Notes under the pieces: model-generated
What the model was told of the DNA's origin: nothing
Seen by the model: the letters and a program-made list of their open reading frames with translations, nothing else
The model's database searches: none
Shown: piece by piece, positions 32,366 through 40,700 of the stretch
How positions within the stretch are numbered: the stretch's first letter is position 1
Layout of the letters: the number at the start of each line of letters is the position of its first letter
Source of the DNA: CAZCQP01 sp964500895
GTDB lineage: Bacteria; Bacillota; Clostridia; Lachnospirales; JAISER01
NCBI GenBank assembly: GCA_964500895.1
Contig: CAZCQP010000007.1
Span: 1-64,000 of the forward strand
DNA: 64,000 bases
Direction: 5' to 3'
Position numbers and translations under genes: made by a program

Positions 32366-32665
32366 GGTTTTCCGTCTGCGCAAGCGCAGACGGGTGGGCG
32401 GCCTAATGGCTATTTGCCGATGTTGCATGTGCGCCGCCCAAATTGGCGAGAGCCGTCGCCGTCTCTTGTCTTCCGTATGGGTAAGCTGATGCGTCATGGG
32501 GAGATGGCGGCCAAGATTTATAAGTTGGGGCGGCTCAGGTTTGTCAACGGCAAGTGGCCTTATGGCCGCCCTACCGGGCGGGAGCCCCAGATGTGCGCAT
32601 GCGCACATCTGGGGCTCCCGCCAAAGCAAAGCGGAATGGCGTTAAAACGCCATTCCGCTTTGCTT
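32366..32665. repeat. GC-rich palindromic non-coding element
   Basis: This 300-bp gap between convergent genes is clearly more GC-rich than its A/T-rich intergenic neighbours. It contains a 9-bp hairpin (32372-32380 with 32385-32393), repeated GGCGGC/GCCGCC blocks that can pair across 30-150 bases, a 46-bp perfect palindrome and a 19-bp terminator stem. Both strands stay open over most of it but give no recognisable protein (runs like GREPQMCACAHLGLPP appear on both strands because of the palindrome). It resembles the dispersed palindromic elements that generate spurious proteins in clostridial databases. Homology to such elements is recollection and needs a search. Confidence 0.55.
32577..32622. 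repeat. 46-bp perfect palindrome
   Basis: Every base from 32577 to 32599 is complementary to 32622 down to 32600. The centre is GCGCATGCGC, flanked by GGCGGGAGCCCC and its complement. With no loop, it would form a cruciform in DNA or a long hairpin in RNA. Confidence 0.95.
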
Positions 32666-32666
32666 T
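32623..32666. terminator. Bidirectional terminator between the sugar operon and leuS
   Basis: A perfect 19-bp stem (32623-32641 with 32648-32666) around TTAAAA. The right arm ends in GCTTTT, giving a T-run on the + strand, and the left arm gives GCTTT on the - strand. It overlaps the last base of the leuS stop codon. Confidence 0.85.
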
Positions 32667-35080
32667 TATCCTTTAATAACAAAATTCACAATACGTCCAG
32701 GTACATAGATTTCTTTAACAATGGTCACATCTTGCAAACGGCTGCCTAAGGCTTCTTTGGCTTGTGCAATAATGTCTTCCTTGCTGCTTTCTGCCTGAAC
32801 GGAAATGGTGGCACGTAACTTTCCGTTCAATTGCACTGCAATGTCCACCGTATCTGTTTTCAGTTTACTTTCATCACACACCGGCCACTTAGCATCAAAC
32901 ACGGAAGTATTATGGCCAGTCATGGCCCAAAGTTCTTCTGCCATATGGGGTGCAAAGGGCGAAAGAAGCACAATAAGGGTTTCTAACGTCTCTTTATCCA
33001 GCCCATTTTGGGTCTTGGCAACATCTGCCAGCTTCGCAGTATACTCCATAAAACCACTAACCACCGTGTTTAGGCTCAGGTTGTCTAAGCGGATGGTGAT
33101 TTCGTACACCAGCTTGTTGCGCCAATATTCCAGTTCCTTAGTGGGCATAATGGGCTGGTCTTTGTATGCACAGATAAACTTCCAGGTGCGGTTTAAATAG
33201 CGGAAAACACCATCAATGCCGCTATCGTCCCATTCGGAATCCTGTTCGGGGGGGCCGATGAACAGCTCGTACATGCGCAAGGAGTCGCAGCCATACCGAG
33301 CCACCAGTTCATCCGGGGACACCACATTGCCCTTGGATTTACTCATTTTCATGCCGTTTTTGTTAATCATGCCCTGGTTAAACAGTTTTTGGAAGGGCTC
33401 GTCAAAGTCCACCACACCTATGTCATACAAGAACTTGGTATAGAAACGGGCATACAACAGGTGAAGCACCGCATGTTCAATGCCGCCCACATAGTAATCC
33501 ACAGGCAGCCATTTGGCCAGTGCTTCCTTGCTGGCTAGTTCCTTGTCGTTGTGCGGGTCTGCATAGCGTAGGAAATACCAAGAGGAACCCGCCCATTGGG
33601 GCATGGTGTTGGTTTCCCGTTGTGCCGGGCCGCCGCATTCCGGGCAAGTGGTGCTTACCCAATCTGTGATGGTAGCCAGGGGGGATTCCCCGGTAGAAGT
33701 AGGCAAATAGCTGTCTACCTCCGGCAAAAGCACCGGCAACTGGTCGTGAGGAACCGCCACAATACCGCATTTGTTGCAATGTACCACGGGAATGGGTTCG
33801 CCCCAATACCGCTGGCGAGAGAACACCCAGTCCCGCAGCTTATAGTTCACGGTCTTTTTGCCAAGACCCTCTTTTTCAATATAATCCATGACAATGGCTT
33901 TGGCTTCCCCGGAAGGCAAGCCGTTAAACTGCCCGCTGTTAACCATAACCCCTTCTTCGGTGTAGGCTTCCGTCAATTCTTCCACAGGGGAATCGGCCTT
34001 TTGAATAACCTGAACGATGGGCAGGTTAAACTTGGTGGCAAACTCAAAGTCCCGTTGGTCATGGGCGGGCACGCACATGATGGCACCGGTGCCGTAGTCT
34101 GCCAATACATAGTCGGAAATCCAGATGGGGCATTTGTCCCCGCTTAAGGGGTTAATGGCATAACTGCCGGTAAACACCCCGGTTTTTTCTCTGTCGGACA
34201 TACGGTCCACAGAGGATTTGGTGCTGGCGGCATACACGTAAGCTTCAATGGCTTCCTTATGGTCCGGGTTGGCTTCTGCCAGTTTGGAAACCAGGGCAGC
34301 TTCCGGTGCCAGCACCATAAAGGTAGCGCCGTACAACGTATCTGGACGGGTGGTGTAAACACGGATGGCCGTGTCTAACCCATCCACTGCGAAGTCCACT
34401 TCCGCACCGTAGCTTTTACCAATCCAGTCTGCTTGCATTTTTTTTACTTTTTCCGGCCAGTCCAGCTTATCTAAATCTTGCAGCAGCCGTTCGGCATAGG
34501 CGGTGATTTTTAACATCCATTGTCTTAAAAACTTTTTGGTTACCGTGGTACCGCAACGGTCACAAACCCCGCTGGTGGCTTCTTCGTTAGCCAGCACGCA
34601 TTTGCAGCTATCGCACCAGTTTAAAGGCATTTCTTTTTCGTAGGCCAGCCCTTTTTTAAACATTTCTGCAAAAATCCATTGGGTCCATTTGTAGTAGCTG
34701 GGGTCGGTGGTGTTAATTTCCCGGTCCCAGTCGTAAATGGCGGAAATGTCGTGGAGCTGGCGTTTGGCGTTGGCAATATTCTCAGCGGTGCTCACTTTAG
34801 GGTGGGCGCCAATTTTAATGGCGTAGTTTTCAGCAGGCAAACCAAAAGCGTCCCATCCCATGGGATGCAACACATGATAACCCTGCAAAACTTTATAGCG
34901 GCTTAATACGTCGCTTAACACATAACCCCGCCAGTGCCCCACGTGCAGCCCGCTGGCAGAAGGGTAGGGGAACATGTCCAGGCAATAAAAGGTGGGTTTG
35001 TTTTCGCCCGGCTTGTTCACCGGTTCTTTGGCCCAGTGGGCCCGCCATTTCTTTTCAATTTCAGTAAAATTGTAGTTCAT
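32666..35080 (-). CDS. leuS: Leucyl-tRNA synthetase
   Basis: A protein of 804 residues, class I. The HIGH-type motif is in SASGLHVGHWRGYV; KMSKS is in GMKMSKSKGNV; a CP1 editing domain with TTRPDTLYGATF lies between them. It attaches leucine to tRNA-Leu. The ATG at 35080 follows GGAGG by five bases; two in-frame ATGs just upstream sit on the ribosome binding site. It is last in the twelve-gene operon, 45 bp after recR, and has no T-box leader of its own. Confidence 0.97.
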   Translation of the reverse strand: MNYNFTEIEKKWRAHWAKEPVNKPGENKPTFYCLDMFPYPSASGLHVGHWRGYVLSDVLSRYKVLQGYHVLHPMGWDAFGLPAENYAIKIGAHPKVSTAENIANAKRQLHDISAIYDWDREINTTDPSYYKWTQWIFAEMFKKGLAYEKEMPLNWCDSCKCVLANEEATSGVCDRCGTTVTKKFLRQWMLKITAYAERLLQDLDKLDWPEKVKKMQADWIGKSYGAEVDFAVDGLDTAIRVYTTRPDTLYGATFMVLAPEAALVSKLAEANPDHKEAIEAYVYAASTKSSVDRMSDREKTGVFTGSYAINPLSGDKCPIWISDYVLADYGTGAIMCVPAHDQRDFEFATKFNLPIVQVIQKADSPVEELTEAYTEEGVMVNSGQFNGLPSGEAKAIVMDYIEKEGLGKKTVNYKLRDWVFSRQRYWGEPIPVVHCNKCGIVAVPHDQLPVLLPEVDSYLPTSTGESPLATITDWVSTTCPECGGPAQRETNTMPQWAGSSWYFLRYADPHNDKELASKEALAKWLPVDYYVGGIEHAVLHLLYARFYTKFLYDIGVVDFDEPFQKLFNQGMINKNGMKMSKSKGNVVSPDELVARYGCDSLRMYELFIGPPEQDSEWDDSGIDGVFRYLNRTWKFICAYKDQPIMPTKELEYWRNKLVYEITIRLDNLSLNTVVSGFMEYTAKLADVAKTQNGLDKETLETLIVLLSPFAPHMAEELWAMTGHNTSVFDAKWPVCDESKLKTDTVDIAVQLNGKLRATISVQAESSKEDIIAQAKEALGSRLQDVTIVKEIYVPGRIVNFVIKG

Positions 35081-35125
35081 CATTTCCTCCATCTTTTGTA
35101 AGGAATTATATTTTAAGAAAATGTT

Positions 35126-35731
35126 TTAACCCATTTCTCTGCGCCATTGCAGTGCTTTAGACAAAGTGACTTCATCCACATACTCCAAATCCCCGCCCAC
35201 AGGCACACCGTGGGCAATGCGGGTGACTTTGATGCCCAAGGGCATGAGCAATTTGCTAATGTACATGGCTGTGGCTTCACCTTCCACATTAGGGTTGGTG
35301 GCCAATATTACCTCGGCAACGCCATCTTCTTCATTTAAACGTTGCAACAGCGCTTTGATTTTAATATCCTCCGGGCCAATGCCGTTTAAAGGGGAAATGG
35401 CCCCGTGTAACACATGATATAGCCCAAAATAAGCGCTGGTACGCTCGTAGGCCGCCATGTCCCGGGGGTCTTCCACCACCATGATGGTGGACTGATCCCG
35501 CTTGGGGTCTGCACACAGCCTGCATACGTCATCGTCCGTTAAATTGCAGCATTTCTGGCAATAGTGAATCTTGGCCTTGGCTTCTGTGATGGCTGTGGCC
35601 AAAGCCTGTGCCTTCTCTGTGGGCAGGTTAATGATATGGAAAGCCAGCCGCTGGGCAGACTTTCCGCCAATTCCCGGCAGCTTGCCCAGTTCCTCAATCA
35701 GCCGGGTCATGGGGTTGCCGTATACATTCAT
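35126..35731 (-). CDS. recR: Recombination mediator RecR
   Basis: A protein of 201 residues. It has the helix-hairpin-helix LGKLPGIGGKSAQRLAFHI, the zinc finger C-x2-C...C-x2-C in YCQKCCNLTDDDVCRLC, and the Toprim domain with VVEDPRDMAAYE. It works with RecF and RecO to load RecA at gaps. AAGGAGTAG precedes the ATG. The dnaX-ybaB-recR order is a classic bacterial cluster. Confidence 0.97.
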   Translation of the reverse strand: MNVYGNPMTRLIEELGKLPGIGGKSAQRLAFHIINLPTEKAQALATAITEAKAKIHYCQKCCNLTDDDVCRLCADPKRDQSTIMVVEDPRDMAAYERTSAYFGLYHVLHGAISPLNGIGPEDIKIKALLQRLNEEDGVAEVILATNPNVEGEATAMYISKLLMPLGIKVTRIAHGVPVGGDLEYVDEVTLSKALQWRREMG

Positions 35732-35743
35732 GGGCTACTCCTT

Positions 35744-36085
35744 CTAAAACATGCCGGGCAAGCCCATGCCGCCGGTAAATTTGCCCATTTCCGCATTGGT
35801 CATGTCGTCCACTTGGCGAATGGCTTCATTCACAGCGGTTAAAATTAAATCTTGCAGCATTTCAACATCGTCCGGGTCTACCACGTCTGGGGAAAGAGTG
35901 ATGGACTGCACTTCTTTTTTGCCGTTAATCACTAAATTTACCGCACCGCCGCCGCTGGATACCTCCAACGTTTGTTCTGCCAGCCGTGCTTGGGCTTCTT
36001 CTATATTTTTCTGCATCTTTTGCGCCTGTTTCATAAGGGCGTTCATGTTCATGCCACCGGGCATTCCGCTAAAGCCTTTTGCCAT
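35744..36085 (-). CDS. YbaB/EbfC-family nucleoid-associated protein
   Basis: A protein of 113 residues with a Gly/Met-rich N-terminus (GMPGGMNMN), a helix rich in Gln (MKQAQKMQKNIEEAQ) and a beta hairpin ending in VVDPDDVEMLQDLI, as in YbaB. It binds DNA as a dimer. AAAGGAGCG precedes the ATG at 36085; an in-frame ATG at 36124 is inside the dnaX coding end. It lies between dnaX and recR in the standard order. Confidence 0.94.
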   Translation of the reverse strand: MAKGFSGMPGGMNMNALMKQAQKMQKNIEEAQARLAEQTLEVSSGGGAVNLVINGKKEVQSITLSPDVVDPDDVEMLQDLILTAVNEAIRQVDDMTNAEMGKFTGGMGLPGMF

Positions 36086-36098
36086 TTTTACCGCTCCT

Positions 36099-37715
36099 TT
36101 ATTCTTCAAATATAATATGGTCACCTAATAATTCTGTGTACATGGTTTGCCCTTCCATGGGGGTGTTCTCCGTGGCCTGGGGGCTATTGCTCTGCCCTTT
36201 CACCGATACAGACAACTGGAAGTCTGCCTGGGTGGCCGCTTGAATTTTTTCTTTTATAATGTCTGCCCGCTCTTCCACCAGTTTGGCCTGTGCTTTGTCT
36301 GCCACAGCAATGGAAAGCACATGGCCTTTCACAGCCACGTCTGCCGCTTTTAAAATGCCTTTGAGCAAAACAGGAAAGCTTTGGCACATCTTTGGCCAGC
36401 GTGCCAGTAAATCTGCTGTTCCTGGGGAAGATAAGTTTGCTTCCGGGATGGCTACGTCAGCTTCCTCTACTTGCGGCAAACTTGCTGCTGTTTTTGGCGG
36501 CAGGGTAGGGGGCGCTTGGGAAACAGTAGCCTGTGCTTGTGTAATGGGCACACCCTTTGCCATATCCGTTTCCAGCTTTTGAATGCGGGCAAGCAATCCT
36601 TCCCGGCTGTTGTCTCCTGCTTCTGCCGGGTTGCACAGCTTGATGCACAAAACTTCCAGCATCAGTCGGCCGTTAGAAGTATACTTCATGTCCGCCTGCA
36701 ACTGGGCAAAGGCTTCAATGGCCCACAGCAGCCAGTCTTGCCCCACACGGTTGGCTTGGACTGTTAATTGGTTTATGGTTTCTTGGGAAAAAGCCAGCGC
36801 CGTGGAAGAAAGCTTCACGTGCAGGGTCATAAGCAAGTTCCGCAGATGCGCCACCAAGTCCGACACAAACTGGTGCATGTCCCGGCCTTTGAGCATCACC
36901 TCGTTAATGTGCAGCATACAGGCGGTGCTGTCAAAGGCAGACAAAGCGTCCACCATGTCAAACAAGCTTTGGTCGTCTACCGCACCCACCATGTCCAGCA
37001 CTTTTTCCAGGGTGATAGGCTCTTTGTGGTAAAATGCCATGCTTTGGTCTAAAAGGCTTAGGGCATCCCGCATGGCCCCATCGGAAAGGTTGGCCACATA
37101 TTGCAGCGCTTCTTTGTCAACAGTAACCCCTTCCTTGGTCATGTAGGCTTCCATCACTTCCACCATGTCTGTGGCACTGATGCGCCGAAAATCAAACCGC
37201 TGCACCCGGGAAAGCACCGTGGGGGGGATTTTCTGCGGCTCGGTGGTGGCCAGTATAAACACCACATAAGGGGGTGGTTCCTCCAGCGTTTTCAACAACG
37301 CATTAAAAGCCCCCCCGGAAAGCATGTGTACCTCGTCTATAATGTATATGCGGTATTTGCCCTCTGTAGGCGCATAACGCACTTCCTCACGGATTTCCCG
37401 AATATTGTCCACCCCGTTGTTGCTGGCGGCGTCAATTTCCACCACTCCCGTACACCGGGAAAGCAAAATGCTTTCACACATTTCGCAGCTGTTGCAGGGT
37501 TCACCTTCCAGCGTGACATGGGGGCAATTTAACGCCCTTGCAAATATTTTAGCCGTAGAGGTTTTGCCTGTGCCCCGGGTACCACAAAAAAGGTAGGCAT
37601 GGGAAATACGCCCGCTTAACAGCTGGTTGGTTAGGGTGGTAACAATGTGCGGTTGGCCGATGACATCTTTAAAAGTTTGGGGCCGCAGTTTTCGGTACAG
37701 GGCCTGGTAAGACAT
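36099..37715 (-). CDS. dnaX: DNA polymerase III subunit gamma/tau
   Basis: A protein of 538 residues. The AAA+ clamp-loader domain has the Walker A GTRGTGKTS, a zinc module starting CPHVTLEGEPCNSC, the Walker B-like IIDEVHML and the SRC-like VLSRVQRFDF. Domain III follows, then a poorly conserved C-terminal tau-like region containing Pro/Ala-rich linkers. ATG at 37715 follows GAGGAG; the GTG at 37727 is too close to that site. I saw no clear frameshift signal for a separate gamma form. Confidence 0.96.
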   Translation of the reverse strand: MSYQALYRKLRPQTFKDVIGQPHIVTTLTNQLLSGRISHAYLFCGTRGTGKTSTAKIFARALNCPHVTLEGEPCNSCEMCESILLSRCTGVVEIDAASNNGVDNIREIREEVRYAPTEGKYRIYIIDEVHMLSGGAFNALLKTLEEPPPYVVFILATTEPQKIPPTVLSRVQRFDFRRISATDMVEVMEAYMTKEGVTVDKEALQYVANLSDGAMRDALSLLDQSMAFYHKEPITLEKVLDMVGAVDDQSLFDMVDALSAFDSTACMLHINEVMLKGRDMHQFVSDLVAHLRNLLMTLHVKLSSTALAFSQETINQLTVQANRVGQDWLLWAIEAFAQLQADMKYTSNGRLMLEVLCIKLCNPAEAGDNSREGLLARIQKLETDMAKGVPITQAQATVSQAPPTLPPKTAASLPQVEEADVAIPEANLSSPGTADLLARWPKMCQSFPVLLKGILKAADVAVKGHVLSIAVADKAQAKLVEERADIIKEKIQAATQADFQLSVSVKGQSNSPQATENTPMEGQTMYTELLGDHIIFEE

Positions 37716-37735
37716 GTTGCGGTTCACTCCTCAAA

Positions 37736-38083
37736 CTATTTGGTTAAGATGACAGCAATAAACACCAAAGGTTCGTTCCCGGTGTTTGCAATGGAATGAA
37801 CACCGCCGTCGTTGGTAAGCAAAATTTCCCCGGCGGAAATTTGTTTTTGTTCCCCATCATCTTCCACGGTGGCTGTGCCGGATAAAATGTAAAACACTTC
37901 CGCTTCCCCAAGGTGCTGGTGAACCCCAATGGAAGCCCCGGGCTGCATGGTCATTCTGGCAAAAAGCCGCAGGTTGTCGGAAAGTTCCTCTGCTTTTAAT
38001 ATTTGCATCACTTCAACACTGCCGTCCCCGCCACGCATATTTTGGCGCAGTTCCGTAGCCATTTCTTCAGCTTTTCTAATCAT
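37736..38083 (-). CDS. Small cupin-domain protein
   Basis: A protein of 115 residues with the two cupin motifs: GVHQHLGEAEVFYILSG (metal-binding His and Glu) and, later, GGVHSIANTG. The N-terminus (MIRKAEEMATELRQNMRGG) is a helix typical of the YlbA/ManC-like small cupin group. It probably binds a divalent metal; ligand or reaction is unknown. AAAAGGAGG precedes the ATG at 38083. It overlaps the tagO end by 8 bp and precedes dnaX by 20 bp. Confidence 0.85.
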   Translation of the reverse strand: MIRKAEEMATELRQNMRGGDGSVEVMQILKAEELSDNLRLFARMTMQPGASIGVHQHLGEAEVFYILSGTATVEDDGEQKQISAGEILLTNDGGVHSIANTGNEPLVFIAVILTK

Positions 38084-39152
38084 GGTAAGCCTCCTTTTTT
38101 TCTTGGGTATCCCGTGCAAGCATACGTTTGCGGTATGCATAAATCATCATAAGCAGTACGCTAATAAAAATTAAAGTAACGGAAAGCACCCGCAAGTCTT
38201 CCCAGGCAATGCTTAAAGCAATGCTCACGGCTAAAATGCCGCTTAATAAGCTTAGAGAATATAAAATAAGTACGGTGCGGGAAGGGGAGTGCCCAGCATC
38301 TATCAGCCGGTGGTGCAAATGCCCCCGGTCTGCCTCCATAATGGGTTTGCCAGAAATAAGCCTGCGCAGCATAGCAAACAAGGTGTCAAAGATGGGCAGC
38401 GCAAACACAAAGCAAGCAATGACCACAGACAGAAGGGCGTAGCTTTTAAACACCCCAATAATGGAAGATACAGACAACACAAACCCTAAAAATAAAGAGC
38501 CAGTGTCCCCCATAATCACTTCCGCCGGGCTGAAATTCCGGGGCAAAAAGCCCAAGCAGCTCCCCGCCAGCGTGGCAGAAAGCACCACAGCGGTTGGAGT
38601 GCCGGAAAGCACGCACAAGGCGGTTAAGCATAGGGCGCCAATGCTGGAAACCCCGGCAGCCAAGCCGTCCACACCATCTATCAGGTTCACCGCATTGGTC
38701 ATGCCAATAATCCAAACAAGGGTGATGGGTGCGGCAAAAGCACTGATGTTGGCGGCAAAAGGCCAGTTCACAATGCTGATGCGTGTGCCTGTAAAAACCA
38801 CCACCAGGGCAGCAACAATTTGAAAGGCCAGCTTTGTTTTGGCCTTTAAACCAAAAACGTCATCCAGTATGCCAACGCATACAATGATTAAAGCGCCTAA
38901 AGCAAAGCCCAAAAACTGCACCGTTTGCAGGGCCGGCGTAAAGGGCAGCAAAATAATCATGGTTATCATAAACCCCAGCACGATGGCGATGCCGCCCAAA
39001 CGAGGCATGGGCACGTTATGCATCCCCCGTTTTTTGGGGTAGTCTATGGCGCCCAGTTTTAATGCCAGGCTTTTGGCGAAAGGGGTGGCCAGCAGGGATA
39101 TGCCAAAGGCACTGGCAAAAGCTGCAATGTATAATAACCAATTGTGATTCAT
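38076..39152 (-). CDS. tagO: Undecaprenyl-phosphate GlcNAc-1-phosphate transferase (TagO/WecA-like)
   Basis: A protein of 358 residues, about ten membrane helices. It has the polyprenyl-phosphate transferase signatures: PMPRLGGIAIV, LIDGVDGLAAGVS (nucleophile/metal Asp), NFSPAEVIMGDTGSLFLGF and the cytosolic HLHHRLIDAGHS. It transfers GlcNAc-1-phosphate from UDP-GlcNAc to undecaprenyl phosphate, the first step of wall teichoic acid linkage units. MraY is excluded by the HLHHRL motif. With the TagA-like gene at 62580 it would make the first two steps. CAAGGAGAG precedes the ATG. Confidence 0.93.
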   Translation of the reverse strand: MNHNWLLYIAAFASAFGISLLATPFAKSLALKLGAIDYPKKRGMHNVPMPRLGGIAIVLGFMITMIILLPFTPALQTVQFLGFALGALIIVCVGILDDVFGLKAKTKLAFQIVAALVVVFTGTRISIVNWPFAANISAFAAPITLVWIIGMTNAVNLIDGVDGLAAGVSSIGALCLTALCVLSGTPTAVVLSATLAGSCLGFLPRNFSPAEVIMGDTGSLFLGFVLSVSSIIGVFKSYALLSVVIACFVFALPIFDTLFAMLRRLISGKPIMEADRGHLHHRLIDAGHSPSRTVLILYSLSLLSGILAVSIALSIAWEDLRVLSVTLIFISVLLMMIYAYRKRMLARDTQEKKEAYHD

Positions 39153-39192
39153 GGGTTTCTCTCCTTGGGCGGCAATTCAACAATTTACCGAA

Positions 39193-39819
39193 TTATTTTG
39201 TGCCGAAAAGTCGGTCACCGGCGTCGCCCAGGCCGGGAACGATGTAGCCGTGGTCATTTAAACGTTCATCCAGTGCAGAGGTGTAAATGTCTACATCGGG
39301 ATGTTCTTGCAGCACCTTTTCAACCCCTTCTGGTGCGCTTAACAAGCACAGCAGGGTGATGCGGGAAACCCCTTGCTCTTTTAAGTAGGTGAGGGCCATA
39401 GAAGCGGTGCCCCCTGTAGCCAACATAGGGTCAATGACGTAGGTGTCTCTTTGGGCACAGTCCACCGGCAGCTTGGCGTAGTAGGTAACAGGCTGCAACG
39501 TTTCAGGGTCTCTGTACATGCCTAAATGGCCCACTTTGGTGGTGGGCATTAAGTTGAGCATACCGTTTACCATGCCAATGCCTGCCCGTAGAATGGGCAC
39601 CACAGCAAATTTAGCATCTGCGGTTTTGCAAATGGCTTTGCAAATGGGGGTTTCTACTTCAATGTCCACTAAGGGTACATTGCGGGTGGCTTCATAGTAC
39701 AATAAAGTGGCCACTTCTTCCACCAATTCTCTAAACTCTTTGTAGCCCGTATGAATGCTGCGCATTTTAGTAATTTTGGATTGAACCAGCGGGTGGTCTA
39801 TAATGTGTAATTTTCCCAT
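39193..39819 (-). CDS. upp: Uracil phosphoribosyltransferase
   Basis: A protein of 208 residues with the Upp sequence: VVPILRAGIGMV, then MLATGGTASMAL (PRPP-binding loop) and the C-terminal IVPGLGDAGDRLFGTK (uracil-binding). It makes UMP from uracil and PRPP. It lies two bases after the phosphatase-RpiB fusion gene, and rpiB-upp order is common in Bacillota. GAAGGGGAA precedes the ATG. Confidence 0.97.
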   Translation of the reverse strand: MGKLHIIDHPLVQSKITKMRSIHTGYKEFRELVEEVATLLYYEATRNVPLVDIEVETPICKAICKTADAKFAVVPILRAGIGMVNGMLNLMPTTKVGHLGMYRDPETLQPVTYYAKLPVDCAQRDTYVIDPMLATGGTASMALTYLKEQGVSRITLLCLLSAPEGVEKVLQEHPDVDIYTSALDERLNDHGYIVPGLGDAGDRLFGTK

Positions 39820-39821
39820 GT

Positions 39822-40700
39822 TTATTCCCCTTCGTTTTCTTCGATCAGTGCGATGCGGCGCTCATGCCGTTCATCTTGTGAAAATGGTGTTTCTAAAAAA
39901 GCGTCTACAATCTCTAAAGCCAGCCCAGGGCCGGTAACCCGCCCACCAAGGGCCAAAATGTTGGCGTCGTTATGTTCTCTGGTGGCTTTTGCAGAAAAAA
40001 CATCGTGGCACAAGGCACAGCGAATGCCTTTAAACCGGTTGGCGGCAATGGAAATGCCAATGCCGGTGCCGCAAAGCAATATACCGGCAGTACAGGTGCC
40101 ATCCAGCACAACTTTGGCAACTTTTCGTGCATAAATGGGGTAATCAGCAGATTCGCCTTCCATTACCCCAAAATCTTTAAAAGGAATGCCTTTTTTATTT
40201 AAATGAGCCACAACTTCTTGTTTTAAAGCGTAGCCGCCGTGGTCACAGCCAATGGCCAGCATGGTCATCCTATCCTTTATTTTCAGTATGGTTTCGTGCA
40301 ATTGTTGGGCGCAGGCTTCGTAGGTTGCTAAGTCCTGGCCGAAAGGGTCGGCCACATCACCTGTTTCCCCTGCATATGCAAGCAGTGTATGCAGCTTGTC
40401 CCGGCAGTGGGGGGCCATTCTGGCAATTAAAACCTTGTGGCTTTCACCCATGGTTAAAATCAAGTCTGCCCAGTCAAGGATGGCACCGTCCACTGGGGTG
40501 GATCTATGGTTGGATAAATCCAGCCCCCGGTTTTCCATGGCATTTTGTGCATGGCGGCTGGCAGGGGAAGATGGCCCTGCCATTACACCGGCAGAGCGTA
40601 CTTTAACCTTTACCCCCCACTGCTTAAAAATGGCTTCGGCTAACACCTGTGCCATAGGGCTGCGGCAGGTGTTGCCTGTGCAAACAAATAATATGTTCAT
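39822..40700 (-). CDS. Fusion of YwlE-type protein arginine/tyrosine phosphatase and RpiB
   Basis: A protein of 292 residues made of two usually separate enzymes. Residues 1-144 are a low-molecular-weight phosphatase with the P-loop CTGNTCRS (C7 to R13) and the acid loop DVADPFG. Thr11 in the P-loop is the residue linked to phosphoarginine preference in YwlE. Residues 145-292 are ribose-5-phosphate isomerase B with GCDHGGYALK and the CGTGIGISIAANR loop. Genes for the two are often neighbours, so a lost stop codon would explain the fusion. Just before Met145/Met147 is an AAAGGA, so separate translation of the isomerase is possible. It overlaps tsaC by 4 bp. Confidence 0.92.
   Translation of the reverse strand: MNILFVCTGNTCRSPMAQVLAEAIFKQWGVKVKVRSAGVMAGPSSPASRHAQNAMENRGLDLSNHRSTPVDGAILDWADLILTMGESHKVLIARMAPHCRDKLHTLLAYAGETGDVADPFGQDLATYEACAQQLHETILKIKDRMTMLAIGCDHGGYALKQEVVAHLNKKGIPFKDFGVMEGESADYPIYARKVAKVVLDGTCTAGILLCGTGIGISIAANRFKGIRCALCHDVFSAKATREHNDANILALGGRVTGPGLALEIVDAFLETPFSQDERHERRIALIEENEGE

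Noticed and set aside
32357..32749. Protein-coding genes in the palindromic gap
   Set aside because: Both strands have open frames only because the segment is palindromic and GC-rich; none has a ribosome binding site or known domain, and they overlap the terminator and leuS.
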